Assembly (NCBI RefSeq): GCF_024623065.1
Contig: NZ_JANJZR010000030.1
Location: 1 to 51,082, forward strand
Source: Bacteroides acidifaciens
GTDB taxonomy: Bacteria; Bacteroidota; Bacteroidia; Bacteroidales; Bacteroidaceae
Reading direction: 5' to 3'
Length of the DNA stretch: 51,082 bases
Each line of letters opens with the position of its first letter. The first letter of the stretch is position 1. The notes under the pieces are model-generated. The model ran no database searches. It was given only the letters and a program-made list of their open reading frames with translations, and was not told where the DNA came from. Positions 17,750 to 27,300 of this stretch are shown here, in pieces. Both the position numbers and the translations under genes were made by a program.

Positions 17750-17899
17750 CCTTTTTATATAATCAGAAGGACAGATATTATAGAATTCCTTAAACTTTTT
17801 CCCAATATATTGTCCATCACGATAATCTAGCATACCAGCTATTTCTAAGTTAATAATTGCTTTTTTAAATCTGTCTTCTGAAAGTTTATTTGAATGTAC
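17750..17899 (-). pseudogene. Remnant of an AraC-type DNA-binding domain
   Basis: The minus strand encodes SNKLSEDRFKKAIINLEIAG directly followed by MLDYRDGQYIGKKFKEFYNI and CPSDYIKR. The part from IAG onward aligns without gaps to the second helix-turn-helix of AraC regulators: IA..LGYSD..YFS..FKK..G.SP..YRK. The usual nine or so residues between the RFKKA helix and the IA motif are shortened, no start codon or upstream domain is present, and the frame is closed by a stop at 17900-17902. I read it as the tail of a lost AraC or hybrid two-component regulator. The rest of the 17404-17966 gap shows no gene. Confidence 0.5.
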
Positions 17900-17966
17900 C
17901 TAAATCAATAGAAATTACATAAACTAATTTCCATTCAGATTTGTTATTCAATGAAAAACAATTATT

Positions 17967-19055
17967 ATGAAGAAGAATTTATCTGTTATTCAAGTTGTCA
18001 TTGGCTGTCTGTTTGTGTTCCTGTCTCCTTCTCTTGCAGAAGCTTGTACAGGTATTACATTAAAAAGCAAAAATGACACCACTATCGTTGCAAGAACGAT
18101 TGAATGGGGTGGAAGTGACATGAACAGCCAATATGTCATTGTTCCAAGAGGACATACCGAACAATCATTCACTCCGGATGGAATTGACGGAATGTTGTAT
18201 GCCGCACAATACGGATATGTAGGACTGGCTGTCGAACAAAAAGAATTCATAGCCGAAGGTCTGAATGAAGCCGGACTTTCAGCAGGATTGTTTTATTTTC
18301 CTCATTATGGCGAATATGAGAAATACAATCCGGCAAAGAAAGCAAAAAGTATTTCTGATTTACAGCTCATTTCCTGGCTTTTGGGAAAATGTAAAACTGT
18401 GGATGAAGTGAAAAAAGCAGTTCAAGAAGTACACGTGATTAATTTTATCCCACAAGCATCTACTGTTCACTGGCGTTTTACTGACACTTCCGGTCGACAG
18501 GTGGTTTTGGAAATAGTTCAGGGCATCCCCCATTTTTATGAGAATAAGTTGGGAGTGCTGACAAATTCTCCCGGTTTTGAATGGCATCTGACGAATCTCA
18601 ATAATTATGTCAACCTATACCCCGGATCAGCTCCGGCCAAACATTTGGGTAATATAGAATTAAGTGCTTTCGGCTCCGGAAGCGGCTTTCTAGGTATTCC
18701 TGGCGACATAACTCCACCCTCCCGTTTTGTACGTGCCGCTTTTTATCAGACAACGGCTCCCCAACAAGATACTGCTTTAAAGACCGTTCTTCAATGTTTC
18801 CAAATACTAAACAATTTTGATATACCGGTAGGAATAGAGTTTCCGGCAGGAAAAATTCCGGCAAATATTCCAAGCGCTACCCAATGGACTTCAGCTACGG
18901 ACATAGCCAATCGAATCATTTATTTCCGTACTATGTACAATAGCGCTATACGCAGTATCGATTTACATTCGATTAATTTCTCTACTGTACGTTATCAAGC
19001 TATACCGATGGATATTGTCAGACAACAACCTGTTGAAAATATAAGAATAAAATAG
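17967..19055 (+). CDS. Choloylglycine hydrolase family enzyme (bile salt hydrolase / penicillin V acylase-like)
   Basis: A 362-residue N-terminal-nucleophile amidase of the linear amide C-N hydrolase family. The signal peptide ends at SLAEA and the next residue is the catalytic Cys27 (CTGITL), which becomes the N-terminus after cleavage, as in Bacteroides bile salt hydrolases. Further conserved points are the Arg in VARTIEW, Asn in LNEAGLSAG, Asn in LTNSPGFEWH, and Arg in SRFVRAAF. It is exported, so periplasmic. Members deconjugate bile salts or cleave penicillin V or acyl-amide signals, and the substrate cannot be told here. It stands 110 bases before GH95 on the same strand. Co-location with RG-II enzymes is unexpected and may be incidental. 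Confidence 0.88.
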   Translation: MKKNLSVIQVVIGCLFVFLSPSLAEACTGITLKSKNDTTIVARTIEWGGSDMNSQYVIVPRGHTEQSFTPDGIDGMLYAAQYGYVGLAVEQKEFIAEGLNEAGLSAGLFYFPHYGEYEKYNPAKKAKSISDLQLISWLLGKCKTVDEVKKAVQEVHVINFIPQASTVHWRFTDTSGRQVVLEIVQGIPHFYENKLGVLTNSPGFEWHLTNLNNYVNLYPGSAPAKHLGNIELSAFGSGSGFLGIPGDITPPSRFVRAAFYQTTAPQQDTALKTVLQCFQILNNFDIPVGIEFPAGKIPANIPSATQWTSATDIANRIIYFRTMYNSAIRSIDLHSINFSTVRYQAIPMDIVRQQPVENIRIK

Positions 19056-19165
19056 CATCCATACCTTTATAAACACATTTCCGAAGCAAGATGTTTCACG
19101 GAATATGGGTACAAAAAACTTCTCCAATCGTCCTTTTATAAAAGTATAAAAGCAATTGGACAGAA

Positions 19166-21634
19166 ATGAATAAAAAGAGATTAATCGGATATCTGTTTGT
19201 TATGGTGTCTGTAAGTTGTATTCATGCACAGGAAAAGAAAGTAACCACGCAGGAATATAAATTATGGTACGACCGTCCCGCACAGGTATGGACCGAAGCT
19301 TTACCCCTAGGGAACGGTCGCTTGGGAGCTATGGTATATGGAACACCGGGCACGGAACAAATACAACTAAACGAAGAAACCATTTGGGCAGGACGTCCCA
19401 ACAATAACGCCAATCCGAATGCACTGGAGTATATCCCGAAAGTGCGTGAACTGGTGTTTGCCGGAAAATATCTGGAAGCGCAGACTCTTGCAACAGAAAA
19501 AGTAATGGCAAAGACCAATTCGGGTATGCCATATCAAAGCTTCGGCGACCTGCGAATCGCTTTTCCCGGACATACCCGTTATTCCAATTATTACCGGGAA
19601 TTAAGTTTGGACTCGGCACGTGCCATCGTTCGTTATGAAGTAGACGGAGTGCAGTATCAGCGTGAAACGATCACTTCATTTACCGACCAGGTAGTAATGG
19701 TCAGGCTGACGGCCAACCGTCCCGGACAAATTACTTTCAACGCACAACTTACTTCGCCGCATCAAGATGTAATGATTGCTTCCGAAGAGGGAAATTGTGT
19801 GACACTTTCCGGAGTATCTTCCTGGCATGAGGGGATCAAAGGGAAAGTAGAGTTCCAAGGGAGACTGACAGCAAAAAATAAAGGGGGAAAGATAGCATGT
19901 GCCGACGGTGTCCTTTCCGTTGAAGGAGCTGATGAAGCTACGGTCTATGTATCCATTGCCACTAACTTCAACAATTATCTCGACATCACTGCAAATCAGA
20001 TAGCACGTGCCAAAGATTACTTGTCTAAATCAATGGCACGCCCATTTGCGGAAGCCAAAAAAAATCATATTGATTTCTACCGCAAATACCTGACCAGAGT
20101 AACTTTAGATTTAGGAGAAGATCAATACAAAGATGTGACGACCGACAAACGGGTAGAGGATTTCAAAGAAACGAATGATGCTCATTTGGTTGCCACTTAT
20201 TTCCAGTTCGGACGCTACTTGCTGATCTGTTCTTCCCAACCGGGCGGGCAACCTGCCAATCTGCAAGGTATCTGGAACGACAAACTATTCCCTTCATGGG
20301 ATAGCAAATACACCTGCAATATCAATTTGGAGATGAATTACTGGCCCTCGGAAGTAACAAACCTGAGCGAACTGAATGAACCTCTTTTCCGGCTGATAAA
20401 GGAAGTGAGCGAAACAGGAAAGGAAACAGCTAAAATCATGTATGGAGCCGACGGCTGGGTATTGCATCATAATACGGACATTTGGCGTGTCACAGGTGCA
20501 ATCGACAAAGCACCTTCAGGTATGTGGCCGAGCGGCGGAGCATGGCTTTGCCGCCATCTTTGGGAACGTTATCTATACACAGGAGATGTCAATTTCCTGC
20601 GTTCCGTTTATCCGATACTGAAAGAGGCCGGGCGTTTCTTTGATGAAATCATGGTGAAAGAGCCTATACACAACTGGTTGGTAGTCTGCCCCAGTAACTC
20701 ACCGGAGAATGTACATTCCGGCAGTAATGGCAAAGCAACGACAGCTGCCGGATGCACAATGGACAATCAATTGATTTTCGACCTTTGGACTGCTATTGTT
20801 TCGGCATCCAACATATTGGATACTGATAAAGAATTTGCCACTCACCTGTCACAACGCATCAAGGAAATGGCTCCCATGCAAGTGGGACATTGGGGACAGT
20901 TACAAGAATGGATGTTCGATTGGGACAATCCGGATGATGTACACCGTCATGTTTCTCATCTTTACGGATTATTCCCCAGCAACCAGATTTCCCCTTATCG
21001 TACTCCCGAATTATTCGATGCCGCACGCACTTCGCTCATTCATCGCGGAGATCCTTCGACCGGTTGGAGCATGGGATGGAAAGTATGTCTTTGGGCACGT
21101 CTGCTTGACGGTGACCATGCCTATAAACTAATTACAGACCAGCTAACCCTTGTACGCAACGAAAAGAAAAAAGGTGGCACCTACCCTAACCTGTTCGATG
21201 CGCACCCTCCTTTCCAAATTGACGGTAACTTCGGCTGTGCAGCGGGTATCGCCGAGATGCTGATGCAAAGCTACGATGGTTTTATTTACCTGCTTCCTGC
21301 GCTTCCCACCCTTTGGAAAGAAGGTTCTGTCAAAGGTATTATTGCCCGTGGTGGTTTTGAACTAGACTTGAGTTGGAAAAACGGGAAAGTAAGCCGCTTG
21401 GTCATAAAATCCCATAAAGGCGGCAACTGTCGCCTGCGCTCACTCAATCCATTGACAGGCAAAGGACTGAAACGCGCCAAAGGGGCAAATCCAAATCCTC
21501 TATACGCTGTTCCTGCCATTCCCGAACCATTAATCAACGAAAAAGCCAACCTGAATAAAGTGGTTGTTGCAGATACCTATTTATATGATCTGCCCACCAA
21601 AGCAGGACAGGAATATATACTGACCGGAAAATAA
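19166..21634 (+). CDS. GH95 family alpha-L-galactosidase/fucosidase (RG-II, BT1010-like)
   Basis: An 822-residue protein with a signal peptide ending in SCIHAQ. The GH95 N-terminal beta domain starts at KLWYDRPAQVWTEALPLGNG. The (alpha/alpha)6 barrel carries the paired Asn in CNINLEMNYWPSE, the catalytic Glu region in SNSPENVHSG, and the Asp in HPPFQIDGNFGCAAG. A C-terminal beta domain completes it. GH95 enzymes cleave alpha-1,2-L-fucose or alpha-L-galactose. The RG-II-linked relative in B. thetaiotaomicron (BT1010, recalled) removes L-galactose from side chain A, the likely role here. It opens a tight rightward operon with GH105 (13-base gap), GH140 and the GH78 fusion. Confidence 0.87.
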   Translation: MNKKRLIGYLFVMVSVSCIHAQEKKVTTQEYKLWYDRPAQVWTEALPLGNGRLGAMVYGTPGTEQIQLNEETIWAGRPNNNANPNALEYIPKVRELVFAGKYLEAQTLATEKVMAKTNSGMPYQSFGDLRIAFPGHTRYSNYYRELSLDSARAIVRYEVDGVQYQRETITSFTDQVVMVRLTANRPGQITFNAQLTSPHQDVMIASEEGNCVTLSGVSSWHEGIKGKVEFQGRLTAKNKGGKIACADGVLSVEGADEATVYVSIATNFNNYLDITANQIARAKDYLSKSMARPFAEAKKNHIDFYRKYLTRVTLDLGEDQYKDVTTDKRVEDFKETNDAHLVATYFQFGRYLLICSSQPGGQPANLQGIWNDKLFPSWDSKYTCNINLEMNYWPSEVTNLSELNEPLFRLIKEVSETGKETAKIMYGADGWVLHHNTDIWRVTGAIDKAPSGMWPSGGAWLCRHLWERYLYTGDVNFLRSVYPILKEAGRFFDEIMVKEPIHNWLVVCPSNSPENVHSGSNGKATTAAGCTMDNQLIFDLWTAIVSASNILDTDKEFATHLSQRIKEMAPMQVGHWGQLQEWMFDWDNPDDVHRHVSHLYGLFPSNQISPYRTPELFDAARTSLIHRGDPSTGWSMGWKVCLWARLLDGDHAYKLITDQLTLVRNEKKKGGTYPNLFDAHPPFQIDGNFGCAAGIAEMLMQSYDGFIYLLPALPTLWKEGSVKGIIARGGFELDLSWKNGKVSRLVIKSHKGGNCRLRSLNPLTGKGLKRAKGANPNPLYAVPAIPEPLINEKANLNKVVVADTYLYDLPTKAGQEYILTGK

Positions 21635-21647
21635 TAACTCAACCGAT

Positions 21648-22853
21648 ATGAACAGAAACTTATTAAAACTGATTGTCGCTTGCGGAGCTGCTTGTTTTAT
21701 CGCATGCACGCCCCCTCAGAAAGCAGAGACGGAAAAGTGGAGTGAACGTATGGCACGCTCCGAAATGAAGCGTTTTCCCGAACCTTGGATGATTGAAAAA
21801 GCCAAGAAACCACGCTGGGGATATACCCACGGTCTTGTGGTTAAGTCCATGCTCGAAGAATGGAAACATACGGGCGACAGCACTTACTATGATTATGCAA
21901 AAATCTATGCTGACAGTCTGATTGACGCTGATGGACACATCAGAACCATGAAATACCTTTCATTCAACATTGATAATGTCAACGGTGGCAAGATTCTTTT
22001 TGACCTTTACGCACAGACTGGAGACGAACGTTACAAGATTGCCATGGATACCTTATGCAAACAAATGGCGGAACAACCCCGCACAAGCGAAGGCGGATTC
22101 TGGCACAAACTGAAATATCCACACCAAATGTGGCTGGACGGAATCTTTATGGCTTCCCCATACTTAGCTCAATACGGTGCTACTTTTCATGAATCGGGCT
22201 TATTTGACGAAGCCGTGAAGCAGATTCTTCTGATAAACCGCAAGACTTATGATCACGCAACCAGACTTTATTATCACGGTTGGGACGAGAGCCGCGACCA
22301 GAAATGGGCAAATCCCGAATCAGGCTGCTCTCCTAACTTCTGGAGCCGCAGTATCGGATGGTATGGAGCCGCCATTGTTGATGTGCTCGATTATCTTCCA
22401 CAGGACATTGCCGGACGCGACAGTGTGATGCAGATTCTTCAGGGACTAGCCAAGACACTGGTAAAATATCAAGATTCTCAATCGGGCATCTGGCATCAAG
22501 TGACCGACCAGGGAGCACGCGAAGGGAATTATCTGGAATCTTCGGCAACGGCTTTATTTATTTATACACTTGCCAAAGCTATCAATAAAGGATATATCGG
22601 CAAAGAATATATTGAGTCCACACAAAAAGCCTTCGAGGGTATGGTCAAGACATTTACCCGTTTGGAAGAAGACGGCAGCTACACAATCACCAACTGCTGC
22701 GCAGTTGCCGGATTGGGTGGAGACTCTAAAAGATACCGTGACGGCTCATTCGAATATTATATCAGTGAACCCGTTATCGAGAACGATCCGAAATCGGTAG
22801 GCTCATTCATCCTGGCTGCTATTGAGTATGAGAAAATGATTGATAAACAATAA
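21648..22853 (+). CDS. GH105 unsaturated glucuronyl/galacturonyl hydrolase, lipoprotein
   Basis: A 401-residue lipoprotein with lipobox FIAC (Cys20) and no acidic export signal, so probably periplasmic. The (alpha/alpha)6 barrel shows the GH105 features WGYTHGLVVKSM, INGGK-like VNGGKILFDL, and HQMWLDGIFMASP. Asp164 in that last motif is the equivalent of the catalytic Asp of YteR-type enzymes. The family hydrates the 4,5-unsaturated uronic acid left at the non-reducing end by pectin lyases. In an RG-II operon it would remove the terminal uronate from lyase products or a modified glucuronic acid. It sits between GH95 and GH140 with short gaps of 13 and 20 bases. Confidence 0.87.
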   Translation: MNRNLLKLIVACGAACFIACTPPQKAETEKWSERMARSEMKRFPEPWMIEKAKKPRWGYTHGLVVKSMLEEWKHTGDSTYYDYAKIYADSLIDADGHIRTMKYLSFNIDNVNGGKILFDLYAQTGDERYKIAMDTLCKQMAEQPRTSEGGFWHKLKYPHQMWLDGIFMASPYLAQYGATFHESGLFDEAVKQILLINRKTYDHATRLYYHGWDESRDQKWANPESGCSPNFWSRSIGWYGAAIVDVLDYLPQDIAGRDSVMQILQGLAKTLVKYQDSQSGIWHQVTDQGAREGNYLESSATALFIYTLAKAINKGYIGKEYIESTQKAFEGMVKTFTRLEEDGSYTITNCCAVAGLGGDSKRYRDGSFEYYISEPVIENDPKSVGSFILAAIEYEKMIDKQ

Positions 22854-22873
22854 ACTAAAAACAATAAAATGCA

Positions 22874-24325
22874 ATGAGAAAATTCAAAATCTTTCCTCTT
22901 TTGTTGCTGCTATTGACACTAGCTACTACGACCACAGCGCAGAAGAAAACACAAAAGACGTATATCCCTTGGAACAATGGCAAACTCGTCGTTTCTGAAG
23001 AGGGACGCTACTTGAAACACGAAAACGGCACTCCTTTTTTCTGGCTCGGAGAAACAGGATGGCTGCTCCCCGAACGATTGAACCGTGACGAAGCCGAATA
23101 TTATCTGGAACAATGCAAACGTCGCGGATACAATGTGATTCAAGTTCAGACAATGAACAATGTTCCATCCATGAATATCTACGGACAATATTCCATGATA
23201 GACGGATATAACTTCAGGAACATCAACCAGAAAGGTGTATATGGTTATTGGGATCACATGGATTATATCATTCGTACAGCGGCCAAAAAGGGACAATACA
23301 TCGGTATGGTTTGTATATGGGGAAGCCCTGTGAACCGTGGCGAAATGACTGTAGAACAAGCGAAAGCCTATGGTAAGTTCCTGGCGGAACGTTATAAAGA
23401 TGAGCCGAACATTATCTGGTTTATCGGCGGGGATATTCGCGGCGACGTGAAAACAGCCGAATGGGAAGCATTGGCTACCTCTATCAAGGCAATCGACAAA
23501 AATCACCTGATGACTTTCCATCCGCGTGGCAGAACAACATCGGCAACCTGGTTCAACAACGCTCCATGGCTGGATTTCAATATGTTCCAAAGCGGACACC
23601 GCCGTTATGGACAACGTTTCGGTGACGGCGATTATCCTATCGAAGAAAATACGGAAGAAGACAACTGGCGTTTTGTTGAACGTAGCATGGCTATGAAGCC
23701 GATGAAACCTGTGATTGACGGAGAACCTATTTACGAAGAAATTCCTCACGGTCTGCATGACGAAAATGAATTGTTATGGAAAGATTATGATGTACGCCGC
23801 TATGCTTATTGGTCGGTATTTGCAGGTTCTTTCGGACATACTTACGGTCATAATTCCATCATGCAATTTATCAAACCGGGTGTAGGCGGTGCTTATGGTG
23901 CAAAGAAACCCTGGTACGATGCTTTGAATGATCCGGGATTTAACCAAATGAAATATCTGAAAAACCTGATGCTGACTTTCCCATTCTTCGAGCGCGTACC
24001 GGATCAGTCCATTATCGCAGGTCAGAATGGAGAACGTTATGACCGCGCCATCGCTACACGCGGTAATGATTATCTGATGGTATATAATTATACCGGACGT
24101 CCGATGGAAGTTGATTTCAGTAAAATCAGCGGTACAAAGAAGAATGCGTGGTGGTACACAACAAAAGACGGTAAGCTGGAATATATCGGTGAATTTGATA
24201 ACGGTGTCCACAAATTCCAGCATGATAGCGGTTATTGCAGCGGAAACGATCATGTGCTGATTGTTGTAGACAGCAGTAAAAATTATCTGAATAAGGATTG
24301 GACGGAAATCAATGCTCATGAATAA
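22874..24325 (+). CDS. GH140 endo-apiosidase-type enzyme (RG-II, BT1012-like)
   Basis: A 483-residue protein with a signal peptide ending about TTTTAQ. It has a DUF4038-type TIM barrel (GRYLKHENGTPFFWLGETGW near residue 44-63) and a C-terminal beta domain (MVYNYTGRPMEVDFSKISG). Asp186 in WFIGGDIRGD and Glu283 in VIDGEPIYEE match, within one residue, the acid-base Asp and nucleophile Glu that I recall for the B. thetaiotaomicron apiosidase BT1012. GH140 cuts the apiose-galacturonan bond that attaches RG-II side chains A and B to the backbone. Its stop codon overlaps the start of the next gene by 14 bases, which indicates translational coupling. Confidence 0.88.
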   Translation: MRKFKIFPLLLLLLTLATTTTAQKKTQKTYIPWNNGKLVVSEEGRYLKHENGTPFFWLGETGWLLPERLNRDEAEYYLEQCKRRGYNVIQVQTMNNVPSMNIYGQYSMIDGYNFRNINQKGVYGYWDHMDYIIRTAAKKGQYIGMVCIWGSPVNRGEMTVEQAKAYGKFLAERYKDEPNIIWFIGGDIRGDVKTAEWEALATSIKAIDKNHLMTFHPRGRTTSATWFNNAPWLDFNMFQSGHRRYGQRFGDGDYPIEENTEEDNWRFVERSMAMKPMKPVIDGEPIYEEIPHGLHDENELLWKDYDVRRYAYWSVFAGSFGHTYGHNSIMQFIKPGVGGAYGAKKPWYDALNDPGFNQMKYLKNLMLTFPFFERVPDQSIIAGQNGERYDRAIATRGNDYLMVYNYTGRPMEVDFSKISGTKKNAWWYTTKDGKLEYIGEFDNGVHKFQHDSGYCSGNDHVLIVVDSSKNYLNKDWTEINAHE

Positions 24326-27300
24326 AAGAATATTTATATCATCTATATTTTCTCTTCTGCTCTTTGCAGGTTCGCTACATGCAGCCATAAGCATAGCCGA
24401 CTTGCGGACAGAGCAGTTGAAGAATCCATTAGGTATTGACACGCGCCACCCCCGACTAGGTTGGCGCATCGAATCCAATGAACAGAATGTGATACAAACA
24501 GCGTATCACATTCTTGTTGCATCTTCTCCCGAGCTATTGGCACAGGGAAAAGGTGATTGTTGGGATTCGGGAAAAGTAGAAACGGACGCATCCCAATGGA
24601 TCACTTACCTGGGAAAATCATTAAAGTGCAATGTTCCCTACTACTGGAAAGTGAAAGTATATACCAACAAAGGTGAAGCAGACTGGAGCACTCCGGCTTT
24701 TTGGACCATGGGATTACTCAACGAAGCAGATTGGCAAGGTCAGTGGATTGGATTGGACCGTGCCGCTCCGGATGATAGTGAAACCCAATGGAGCCGTTTG
24801 GCAGCCCGTTACCTTCGCAAAGAATTTGCTTTAAGCAAAGAAGTGAAACGTGCAACGATACACATTGCCGGAATGGGGCTTTATGAATTGTTTATCAATG
24901 GACAGCGTATCGGCAATCAGGTATTGGCGCCCACTCCTACCGACTACCGGAAAACAATTCTGTATAATACCTACGACGTCACTTCGCAACTTCAAAAAGA
25001 GAACGCTATCGGAGTTACTTTGGGTAACGGCCGCTTCTATACCATGCGTCAGAATTACAAACCGTACAAGATACCGACATTCGGTTATCCCAAGCTTCGG
25101 CTAAACCTGATTTTGGAATATACGGACGGCAGCAAAGAAACAATTTCCACTAATACTTCGTGGAAACTGACTACCGAAGGTCCCATCCGCAGCAACAATG
25201 AATATGACGGTGAAGAATATGACGCCCGCAAGGAACTGGGAAACTGGACGCAAAACGGATACGATGACAAGAACTGGATGCCTGCCCAGCGCGTCAGTAT
25301 CCCTTCGGGAACATTGCGTGCCCAAATGATGCCGGGGATGAAAGTCATGGATACCTTGAAACCCGCTTCTATCAAAAAGCTCGGTGATAAATACATTCTG
25401 GATTTTGGTCAGAATATGGCAGGTTGGGTACGTTTCCGCATTAAGGGACAGGCGGGTGACAGCATCCGTCTCCGCTTCGCGGAAACTTTGCAAGCTAATG
25501 GTGAACTATTTACCAGGAATTTGCGTGATGCCCGTTCCACAGACGTATATATTACAAGCGGACACGAAACAAAAGATGCCACTTGGGCACCCCGTTTTAT
25601 TTATCATGGCTTCCGCTATGTAGAAGTTGGCGGTTATCCGAACGCGAAAGCTGAGGATTTTGTAGCCGAAGTAGTGGAAGATGAAATGGAACATACAGGT
25701 TCTTTCAATTGTTCCGACGAGACTTTGAACAAGATTGTCCGTAATGCGTTTTGGGGTATCCGGAGCAATTATAAAGGCATGCCGATAGATTGCCCCCAAC
25801 GCAATGAGCGCCAGCCTTGGCTAGGTGACCGCACCATGGGATGCTGGGGAGAAAGTATGCTGTTCAATAATCATGCCATGTACACCAAATGGGCGCGTGA
25901 CATCTGCGAAGCACAACGTGAGGATGGCTGTATCCCCGACGTAGCCCCTGCCTATTGGAACTATTACTCGGATAATGTGACCTGGCCTGCTGCACTGCCT
26001 ATGGCTTGCGATATGCTTTTCACCAATTTCGGAGACAAACGCCCGATAGAAGAGAATTATCCGGCTATCAAGAAATGGGTGTCTCATATCCGTGAATACT
26101 ACATGACAGAGGATTACATTATCGCCAAAGACAAATATGGTGACTGGTGTGTTCCGCCCGAATCATTAGAACTCATCCATAGCAAAGACCCTTCCCGCAA
26201 AACGGACGGATCACTCATTGCCACCGCTTATTATCTGAAAGTGCTACAACTGATGCATCGCTTCGCTACCCTGCAAGGGTTAAAGGCTGATGCGGAAGAA
26301 TGGGAAGAGTTGGAACACCGCATGAAGGATGCCTTCAACGCCCGTTTCCTGCATATCAAAGAGGGAACGTCTCCCATGCCGGGACACACGTTGTATCCGG
26401 ACAGCATCTATTACGGCAACAATACAGTCACCGCCAATATCCTGCCACTTGCTTTCGGACTGGTTCCGAAAAATTACATCGAAGAGGTAGCCAAGAATGC
26501 CGTAGCCTCCATCATCACCACCAACAAAGGCCACATCAGCTCTGGAGTGATAGGTGTACAATGGCTGCTGCGCGAACTGAGCCGTCGCAGTCATGCCGAT
26601 GTAGCTTACCTGCTTGCCACCAACAAGACCTATCCTTCGTGGGGATACATGATTGAGAAAGGTGCTACCACCATCTGGGAGTTATGGAACGGTGACACGG
26701 CAAATCCCGAAATGAACAGTGGCAACCACGTGATGCTTTTAGGCGACTTATTGCCATGGTGCTTTAATAATCTGGCAGGTATCCGTGCCGACCGTTGGAA
26801 ATCCGGTTATAAGCATATTGTTTTCCAGCCAGCTTTTGAAATTCAGGAGTTAAGCGATGTAGACGCATCCTATATGAGCATTTACGGAAAGATAACCAGC
26901 CGATGGAGCAAAACACCCACATATCTGGAGTGGGACATCGAACTTCCCGCCAATACAACAGGCGAAGTACACCTGCCGGATGGACGAAAAGAAAAAATAG
27001 GTTCGGGAAAGTATCATTTCAGTGTAGATATACCTACTAAAAACACCGCTATCTTAAGCGATGAGTTTCTATACCAAAAGGCATCTTTTCCTGAATGCCA
27101 TGGAGCGACTATTGTTGAGATGAAGAACGGCGACCTTGTAGCCTCTTTCTTTGGCGGAACAAAAGAACGTAATCCCGACTGTTGTATCTGGGTATGCCGC
27201 AAGCCGAAAGGCGCAAAAATGTGGACTGTTCCCCAACTTGCCGCCGACGGGGTATTTTCACTCAAAGATCCACAAGCTATTTTAGCAGGAATTGATTCTA

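Noticed and set aside
22919..23758. 279-codon minus-strand frame inside GH140
   Set aside because: GH140 on the plus strand has clear catalytic motifs; the opposite frame is histidine/phenylalanine-rich antisense sequence with no domain.
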